Source of the DNA: Mikania micrantha
Lineage: Eukaryota; Streptophyta; Magnoliopsida; Asterales; Asteraceae
Length of the DNA: 64,000 nucleotides
Assembly (NCBI GenBank): GCA_009363875.1
Contig: CM018681.1
Span: 44,889,510-44,953,509 of the forward strand
Reading direction: 5' to 3'
Part shown: positions 57,101 through 64,000 of the stretch, in pieces
How positions within the stretch are numbered: the first letter of the stretch is position 1
How the letters are laid out: each line of letters opens with the position of its first letter
Notes under the pieces: model-generated
What the model was told of the DNA's origin: nothing
Databases searched by the model: none
Seen by the model: the letters and a program-made list of their open reading frames with translations, nothing else
Program-made: the position numbers and the translations under genes

Positions 57101-57447
57101 CCCGCAGACATAAAGTGATCCTGAAATGGCTGCCTCTGAACGTCATGAAGAAGATTCTGTTTCGGAAGATGCATCAAGACTTCTCGGACAGCTTCTGATG
57201 GTGGTATTATGATGGGAGGACTGCTGAGGCTGTGATCCTGCTATGCAAGCATAACACATGGGATACCGTTCGTATCTTTGATCCTATGTGGCTGACTAAT
57301 CTGTCGCTAGAAGACGTGAAGACTTTATACAGATGTCAGAATTTCTTTGATGTTGTGGATATGGAGCAGGCACTACAGTATATGAGAGTCATTCAGCTAT
57401 GCTTTGAGTTTGATATACATGCCGGCTCTGACTGGAAGGCACTTTGA
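54200..57447 (+). pseudogene. COP-C aORF: extra ORF, only coding region of the element (broken)
   Basis: Function unknown. Starts MAGYKGFPKNNICAHLD. N-terminal domain 54200-54960 (FLMYPRFLQTIF parallels FPRFLQIVI of COP-B; RVLSYQGKEMKPPTRRLFG), frame break at about 54690. Then an acidic D/G-rich stretch (55010-55150), a basic patch (PAKRQKRARF, about 55485), a coiled coil (55870-56030, RILALEAENLRLEEQVESL), a second acidic run (56070-56160), and a C-terminal domain (56612-57447; YDGRTAEAVILLCKHNTWD, IFDPMWL, RVIQLCFEFDIHAG). The last parallels the VIMRNKDD, LDPMD and AIELKLYSGAGPH phrases of COP-B. There are stops at about 56876 and 57196 and several frameshifts. Confidence 0.78.
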
Positions 57448-57490
57448 GAAAAAAATTTGAAGACTGAAGCTGACAAGTAGGAACTAGGTC

Positions 57491-57502
57491 TAAGGGGGAG
57501 TT
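57491..57502 (+). promoter_or_regulatory. COP-C polypurine tract
   Basis: TAAGGGGGAGTT directly before the 3' LTR. Confidence 0.9.
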
Positions 57503-58134
57503 TGTTGATGCATCTAATGTCCCTAGTTCTGTATTTTGTATGTCTTTGATTGTGTAAAGTTCATATTATTAATGAAATCGACTTTTCTATATTGTTCGTA
57601 TATGTTTAATTGAGTTTAATATATTTAACTGTGTTTGACTTTGACATTGAAAAAGTTACAGACCCATTCGTGCGAATGCTTCCTACGAATGAGTCCTTTC
57701 GCATGAATGAAGGAATAGCGAATGGCTGAGGCGAACGAATGAGTTACTCGCATGACTCATTCGGTTGACCAGCCCATTTTTCTGAGCCTTTCGCCCGAAT
57801 GAGTGCTTCGCACCACTCATTCGGCCGAATGAGTTCAGTCTATATATAGGACTGCAAACAGAATGTTTCAGTAACTCTTATATCATTTCTCTGACCCCTG
57901 AGCACCCCCTGTCATTCTCCTAGGGTTTTGAGCCGCCTCTTCCTCTTCAACTTTGATTCTCACCCTGTGGTGCTTCGATTTTGATCAAAACGTTGATACT
58001 ACATCATCGGATTGCCACGGGGCTTGGTGATTTCGATTGGAAAACCTTTGAATAGGATTCCGCACTAATTAAGGGCCTGCCGAGCAGATTCCTCAAGGAA
58101 TCGAGTTGTTTCTGAGGGTTTCTTAGGTCTTACA
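57503..58134 (+). repeat. COP-C 3' LTR
   Basis: TGTTGATGCATC to GGTCTTACA, then TSD TTTCT. Shares the CATTCGTGCGAATG array and the tctatatatagg TATA candidate with the 5' LTR; it differs from it by scattered substitutions and a few small indels. Confidence 0.93.
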
Positions 58135-59270
58135 TTTCTCTAACATTTGTATAGTAACCATGGTAGTCATAGATCAGGATAGAACAGTGTGTACATGTTA
58201 GTCTATATGCCAATGTGATTCGTATTCGGTATGACGATGTGCCAATGTGACTCATATGTTCATGTTCATGTTTATGTGTTATAGGACCTTGTTTAGTTAG
58301 GAACAAGTATATATATTATTTATTTACAGTTGATTACGCTAGGCAAGAACAGTATTGTGTTATATCGAAACAGTGGTGGGCTGGCGGTTGATAAGGCAGG
58401 TAGCTGGACTCTACGTATGCCCTATACATATACTGCGTTTGGTGTAATAGAATAGTGTTAGTGCGTAGTGTTATGACAAATAGTATGACAAACAAATCAA
58501 ATTTAAACAAATTGTAATGCTTAAGCGAGACTGAGTATCATTATGGGGGACGATTCGTAATGATATAAATGTTGAACTTATAATTACGAGAAAACATTAA
58601 TAAATATGCAAAAACGACCAAAACATATACGATTACGAGTATACACGTAAATATATTAGTTTAATGGTCTGATTACGAAAGAAAAGTAAAAATAAGTAAA
58701 ATATTTTATTTTACGTTTTACAATTTTGAAACTCATCAAAACTAATCAAAAAAGTCTAATTTACAACTTAAAATATTTGATTTCGTAATCGTTATGATGT
58801 ACGCGTAAAAAAACGCGAAACTGACAACGAGCGAGACCGAATACGTAGGGAACCATTCGGGGTATAAAAAACCCTTATTTTCCTTGTCTCTTTCATTTAT
58901 TTTAGCAGCCATATCTCTCTCACTCCATTTTTCGTTCAAGCCATTCTCACACAAGAAAACCTTCATTAAATCAACCATAACTTCCTTGATTCTTAACCAA
59001 ATCGCACAAATAATATATCGAAACAATTGTAATGACGAGGGGAAGCTTGTAGTACAAGGGATCGGAATAGGTTCGAAGTATTTTGGCCGGAATCGTAGTG
59101 AGAAGGTACGGTACTGTAGAGTCTTGCACTATTCATCATCTTCTTCATTTGTGAACCTGATTTGGAGCTGTAAACCCATGAGGATCTGTAATAAAGTAAC
59201 CTTAGAAACATTAAAACACATTGGATGAACCGTGGGAAGGCTGAGAATGGATGGGAGGATCGAGGGAACA

Positions 59271-60135
59271 TAGTATCGGTACAACGAAGCCCATGAACAC
59301 TAGTATCGGTGAGTGACGGGTTCAGACCTTAGTTCATCGAAATTATAAAGTCGATGGCTGCATGGTAAGTGAAACCAGTCGATATTAACAGGCTTGAGGG
59401 GATCCAAGAACGATGACCCAGTTCCCAGCCGATCTTGTTAATGTCGATAGAACAAAATTGATGCTAGTATCGATGATGCATTCTAGTTTCGACAGGAATG
59501 TGAGCCTGGGGTTTGATGAGTTGACATGCTGATATAATGATTCTAAGACGCAGAATCCTTCTATGAACGCCTTCTACACATTCATCCAAGTAAGCAAAAT
59601 GAATTAAATTCAATGGAATTAGCTGATAATGAAGGATGCCAGGAAAGTTAAGATCCCATCTATATTGTAATATCGATGGGTGTGACCAAGGTATAAATCG
59701 GAAATCTTTCAATTTGATTGAAAGTGGCAGCTCATTGGACCACCCAGAACATCGATATTATCTAAATTAGGATCATCAAGTATTAGGAATAAAGAACTTA
59801 GAGTTATTGGCCAAAATTGATGGCTTTACATGGAACTTAATCCCATCGATAGTATTAATATCGATGGGCCATGCCTTGTTGTTAACCGATTTCTTTCAAA
59901 CATTCACAACCATGAAACCATAACAATCTATTCTAATTCACAAACATGACATTAATCAAGTGGATACAAGAAGGTAGAACAAAGAAACACGATGGTTGGA
60001 CGTTAGAACAACACAATATTGATGAAACTAAGGATCATCGATAATATTAATATCGATGGCCCTCCTTTGAACCTTAACCGATCGATATTGATAGGATCGA
60101 CACTCTCACCTCACTAAGGATCATCGATATTAGTT
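59271..60135. repeat. ATCGAT-type palindromic word array in SOLO
   Basis: About eleven words of the type ATCGATATT / AATATCGATGG. Some form near-palindromes, such as ATCGATAGTATTAATATCGAT split around 59848-59870 and 60028-60052. Spacing is irregular (20 to 200 bases), so this is a dispersed word array, not a satellite. Confidence 0.75.
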
Positions 60136-61812
60136 TTTTTGGTCCATACATGAGTTCTAAATTCAAGGATTTTCTAAGTTATACACTAATGAACTTTCAA
60201 ATAATTATTTAAGCTTAAAAGAACCAATAAGGGTGTTATAACCCTACTTTGATTCTAGTGATTGTGGGATTAGTTTTATTCTAATTAAGTCTAACTTAAT
60301 TTAGGAATCAGATTTAAACATGATCATAAAAGCTTAAAACACATAAACATTTTTAAAGAAATACATGGAAACAAAAGGTTATCAAATTCACCAACACTTG
60401 TTATTTTTATGCATACAAGTTGTGCATAAAAGAACATGACACATTCTTTTTCATGAATCAATTATCAATCAAGTGACTTAATCATGATATTCAAATTCAT
60501 ACAACACTTTTAAGCATGAGAACAAGTTATTCAACAAGTAATCATTAACGATATAACATAAGTCGATAAATCAATCAAAGTCTACACAATCATAAATCTT
60601 ATATCATATGTATGATTACAATGATATAGGAATCAGTTAGAAGTCGTGTTGCTTGCTATTTGCTACTTGTTCAGGTTCAGACTCTACTGTTGTCAGGTGA
60701 GAACATTAGCCCCTCTTTTACTGTTTTTCAACTGTTTTGGGGTGGAACACGTGACCAAAAACTCTTTATAAAATCATATTTCATATACATGATTCTTGCT
60801 ACTTTTCAACTATTACAGGTTCACTTTACAAATTCAAGGGATTTCTCAACTATTTTTAAATGAGTTATCATGTACTCAAAAAGATTTATCAACTGTTTTA
60901 AAGGTTTTATCAATTGTTAAACTTTCTACTAAAATGTTTTATAAAAAGGGTTCACTAAACTGTTTTACAACTGTTTTACACAAAATGGTTTTATTAATGT
61001 TAAACACTTTTAAAGAATAAGTTTTATGAACTCTTTTACTATAAACTCGTGTTTTTGATAAAATACTATTTCATAAACCTTGTTATTATACAAGGACACT
61101 ATCTTTGGTGTACAAATCAATGGTTTTGAACAAGGTATTCAATCAAGAGTTTGCATGGGGGTATTCAATCAAAGGATTTCAAATCATGGTATTCAAGTAA
61201 GGTTTTCAAATCATGGTAATCAATTAAAGGTATTCAACCAAAGGTTTTCAATCAAAATATTCAAAAGCATGGTGTTCGTCATTGTAAACAAACTTATACA
61301 CATCAAGACACTTGTTCATTCAATCTTATTCTTATAACGTTAGTACTGGGTGATCACAACAAGGGAACACGGGACACGTTTTGGTTACGCCAAGGCTGTG
61401 GTTAGTGTTTAAATATGTTTTAAACCCTAACTGCAGATTGGATGCGTTATGGTAATATGGATTTGCTGCTAATTAACTTTACAAGCATAGGTCATATTGA
61501 CTGGTACGTTAACACGGAGATTGTCTTCCGAGTAAACTCGTTAGTACTTCTCTTGTTGAATGCGTTTGCTAACTACTTTTCTGACTCCAAATGTAATTTG
61601 GGACTTGATTATATGGTGGCTATTCTAGGAGATAGTCTTTTGACTGTTTGCACACGTTAATCTTACTTGATGATAGTTTGTGTTACAGTTATCTATGACA
61701 TGTATATACAAATATTTTGTTCATGTTGGTGCATATTTTGAGTGTCCGCTGCTGATCGAATAGCTTAGATTAGTATTTGTTTATTTGTAATCACTTGTAT
61801 GTATTTGTAAGT

Positions 61813-62147
61813 TGTTACACTAGGAACTGAGTCGTTCGCAGGAGCATATTCAAATGGATCTAATGTAAATGGGTCCATTCGTGCGAATGGACATACGAAT
61901 GGCTCCATTTGTACGAATGGAATACAACCCCTATAAATACCAGTTTCCAGTTTTGAGAGTTTAAGGGTTTTAAGTGTTCTAGGGTTTTGGAGCACGAGAG
62001 GGGGAGAGATCATGCTCGATCTCTCCCCGGTAACACTATGTTCTTTTATGATGTGGATTCAATCTTGTAATCTTTCGATTAATCAATATACCATATGATT
62101 TGATTCACACTCGTCATGTGTTCTTGCCCTAACCTTCCGTCCAATAC
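61813..62147 (+). other. Promoter-like segment in SOLO: CATTCG words, TATA box, 11-bp hairpin
   Basis: CCATTCGTGCGAATGG at about 61876-61891 with further CGAATGG words, a TATA candidate CCTATAAATACC (61930-61941), and a hairpin GGGGAGAGATC (62001-62011) with GATCTCTCCCC (62018-62028). It could be a small embedded LTR (TGTTACAC to AATACA) or simply the promoter/R region of SOLO. I could not fix a TSD. Confidence 0.4.
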
Positions 62148-62606
62148 AGTAATCGCCGGTCCTTAACGTTTTTTCAATTCATATGTTTACAACTGCAGAT
62201 TCATATTTTCAACTGTTAAACCTTTTGTTCTCACCAACTACTTTTGTAGTTGATAGTTACTTTTCACGTGTTTCAGGTAATCAGGGTTAGAGCATCACAA
62301 GGACAACTAAGGAGACCATAGTTAAGATAGAACAAGATGAAACAAGCTAGGATGGATTAGAAACTCAATTAATCCTGATTGTTTAATCATCTTGTTTGAG
62401 TCTTATTTTGTAAACAATATTTTTGGGTCTGTAGTTGTCATTCTTTTGGTAGATAGTTAGAATGCCTGTAACTAAACAAATGTCTAACATTATGAAACTT
62501 AGTAATGCATTGTGGTTGTTCTTCTTTCAATACTTGTGCATGATTCAACCATTGATCGTCACCACGTCGTGGATTCCGCATGTGGCGCAGGGGGTGTGAC
62601 AATTTC

Positions 62607-64000
62607 TCTTTTAAGTTTTTTTGAAAACAACTCTTATTCGATTACATTCGAATAAGAGGGTTCATGTTCTCAGCCCCAAATGATTTGAAAGGCAGAAAAT
62701 TGAAAACAAGGGGTCTATGAACTCATATGTGGTTATAGGTCATCGATGCACTCAGTCGATGCGTTCTCTTTGTTCGAATCATGTGTCATTAATTGATTAT
62801 TAGTTAGTGAAGTGTTGGATGGTTGTGTGTTATGTGTCTTGATGTGATTTTGGAACATGTGTTTTCATTTTGTTTTATTTTGATTACATTTAAAATTTGG
62901 TCTAAGGTTCGGTTCTATTGATGCGAATGGTGTTCGATAGAACGTTCAAAACTTAGCCATTATTGGTTTCCTCTTGGTGCGAATGTCCTATACGTGTGAA
63001 TGGCCTATTCGTGCGTATGTCCTTCATTAACACGAATGGAATGATGCGAATGCATACTCTCATTCTGGTTATCCATTCGTGCGAATGAGTCCATCTCATT
63101 CGTTTGATTTCTCATTCGTCCAGAGGTTCGTTCTGGTGAGTTTCTCAATTGAATGAGGTATCTCATTCATACGAATGAGCCTTTCATATGGTTCATTCGC
63201 CTGCATAATCACCAAGAACTCCATTTTTGAAATCGGTGGTTGTTTGTGGTGTTTTTACGGTCTAAAATGATGGTGAAATGTTTTGGAGTGTTTTGGTGCA
63301 AAAGATCGGTGCTAATACTCACTATGGAGCTTGTATTTAACCAGAATGGGTTGAAAATGGTTGAAATCTAGAAATGAAGGTGTTGGGTTGAAATACACAC
63401 AATTTGGACGTTGAAATGGTACGATTTCGTGTGAAAATGGTCGAAAAATCGAGAGGGGCAAAAGGGGATTCGGTTGAGAGAGTTTGGTGAAAAATGGGTT
63501 GGAAAAACGTAAGTGTTGCTTTTAAACATGCACTGTTGCACAAATGAGTCATTCGTACGAATGAATCCCATTCGCCCAAATGACTCTGAGGTTATAAAGC
63601 TTCACTGAATATGCCTATTCGTACGAATGAGTGCCCATTCGTACGAATGGCAGTGTGTGCTAAAATTTTGATTGTTAATTAAATTATTTTGGTAAAAATT
63701 TTATTAAAATTGTTATTACTTTATATCAACATTGTAACGCTCATGTTTTCATTTGTACGAATCGACACTCATACAAAATCAGCGTTTGCCTAGACCGCTG
63801 ACATTGTTTTGTACTGTAAAGATATCATTTAATGTATCAAAATCTAACATATCCATATGAATCGTCACCCATGCAGATATCTCGTTGGATCAATACTCCA
63901 AATGTTATCTATTCAGATTTTTTTGTTCATTGTTTTCCCTTACAGGGTGTTTGTCTTTTCTTCTAATTAATGTTTGTGATTCAATGAATTTTCCCTAACT
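62607..64000 (-). repeat. GYP1 5' LTR, outer part
   Basis: Continues the LTR broken at 52949. From 63816 it matches window bases 1-190, so its outer end should lie about 145 bases past the window. It carries CATTCGTGCGAATG / CATTCGTACGAATG words at 62970-63210 and 63545-63655. On the minus strand a pyrimidine-rich stretch with CTCTCTC (about 63500-63430) resembles transcribed leaders of the other gypsy LTRs. There is no gene here. Confidence 0.8.

Larger units (their letters stand above)
52956..58134 (+). mobile_element. COP-C: LTR element carrying only the aORF (no gag, no pol)
   Basis: The LTRs at 52956-53579 and 57503-58134 run TG to CA, with the perfect TSD TTTCT (52951-52955 and 58135-58139). 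The 3.9 kb interior holds a leader, a splice-acceptor-like site, an aORF homologue and a PPT (AAGGGGGAG). I found no gag, protease, integrase, RT or RNase H on either strand. It must have used enzymes supplied in trans. PPT, aORF and element plan tie it to the SIRE-type copia elements, though its LTRs are unlike those of COP-A/B. The primer binding site is replaced by an inverted repeat. Confidence 0.88.
58139..62601 (+). repeat. SOLO: solo gypsy LTR (4.46 kb) nested in the GYP1 LTR
   Basis: Starts TCTAACATTTG, close to the TGTAACATTAG start of the GYP2 LTR (G to C at base 2), and ends GGGGGTGTGACA. TSD ATTTC is at 52950-52954 and 62602-62606 once COP-C is mentally removed. GTGGTGGGCTGGCGG and CTACGTATGCCCTATA recur at 58376-58430; GGTATAAAAAACC at 58860-58873 is a TATA candidate. 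There is no interior and no second LTR, so it likely arose by LTR-LTR recombination. No gene is supported; 58884-59228 and others are chance frames. Confidence 0.78.
1..64000 (-). mobile_element. GYP1: outer Ty3/gypsy element, minus strand, holds the whole window
   Basis: The first about 190 bases and the last about 185 bases of the window are near-identical direct repeats, and I read them as the two LTRs of one minus-strand element. Reading leftwards, the order is 5' LTR (64000 to 62607 and 52949 to 51464), a tRNA-Met type primer binding site (51460-51448), a gag remnant (51295-50663), decayed interior, a palindrome and polypurine tract (362-327), and 3' LTR (326-1). COP-A splits the interior; SOLO and COP-C split the 5' LTR. 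I could not recognise protease, RT or integrase, so pol is lost or too decayed to read. Both outer ends lie outside the window, so no TSD can be checked. Confidence 0.75.

Noticed and set aside
61429..62200. 'aactgcagatt' at 61429 and 62190 as a target duplication around an insertion in SOLO
   Set aside because: The enclosed segment has no matching element ends, and an 11-bp duplication fits no element type I can recognise here.
52926..62660. 'cattcgaataagagg' at 52926 and 62646 as the target duplication of one large insertion
   Set aside because: ATTTC at the true edges fits a 5-bp duplication with proper LTR ends; the longer match looks like an internal repeat of the GYP1 LTR.

Overview
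This 64 kb window looks like plant nuclear DNA built entirely from LTR retrotransposons nested in each other. I see no host gene, rRNA or functional tRNA. The elements use the plant primer binding site TGGTATCAGAGC, have 5-bp target-site duplications (TSDs) and belong to typical plant Ty1/copia and Ty3/gypsy lineages. The protein types (SIRE-lineage copia elements with a large extra ORF after pol; Tekay-like chromodomain gypsy elements with an acidic N-terminal ORF) resemble those abundant in Asteraceae genomes. That family assignment is inference from memory, not a search.

Layout by order of insertion. GYP1, a minus-strand gypsy element, holds the whole window: part of its 3' LTR is at 1-326, its decayed interior at 327-1094 and 48839-51463, and its 5' LTR at 51464-52949 and 62607-64000. 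COP-A, a plus-strand copia element (1100-48833, TSD TCACC), sits in GYP1. GYP2, a plus-strand gypsy element (3236-39816, TSD GAGGT), sits in the gag of COP-A. COP-B, a minus-strand copia element of the same family as COP-A (8326-21539, TSD GAAGT/AAAGT), sits in the protease region of GYP2. GYP3, a plus-strand gypsy element (24383-34630, right end deleted), sits between the RNase H and integrase regions of GYP2 and is the youngest and most intact copy. In the right LTR of GYP1 lies a plus-strand solo LTR (SOLO, 58139-62601, TSD ATTTC). At the left edge of SOLO lies COP-C (52956-58134, TSD TTTCT), an LTR element with no gag or pol that carries only the extra ORF.

The most interesting theme is the extra ORF ('aORF') of the copia elements. 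Three homologous copies occur (COP-A 45340-48424, COP-B 8702-11623, COP-C 54200-57447). They share an order of parts: N-terminal globular domain, proline-rich or acidic low-complexity middle with a basic nuclear-localisation-like patch, coiled coil, and a conserved C-terminal domain. In all three a branchpoint/polypyrimidine/CAG splice acceptor lies directly before the start codon, which suggests expression from a spliced RNA. Each copia family also carries its own short palindromic word (TTCGAGTACTCGAA type in A/B, CATTCGTGCGAATG type in C), dispersed in the LTR and in the non-coding block just upstream of the aORF. COP-C shows that the LTRs, the word array and the aORF can travel as a unit without gag or pol.

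Other structures: an in-frame triplication of the GYP2 RNase H domain, an 83-bp perfect inverted repeat where the COP-C primer binding site should be, a copy of the COP-B 3' end spliced into the middle of its own pol, a clean in-frame loss of integrase in COP-A, a pol III-type tRNA-like unit in the GYP3 LTR, and a palindrome that starts on the pol stop codon of GYP2 and GYP3. All element boundaries and TSDs were read by eye; lineage names and function are inference.
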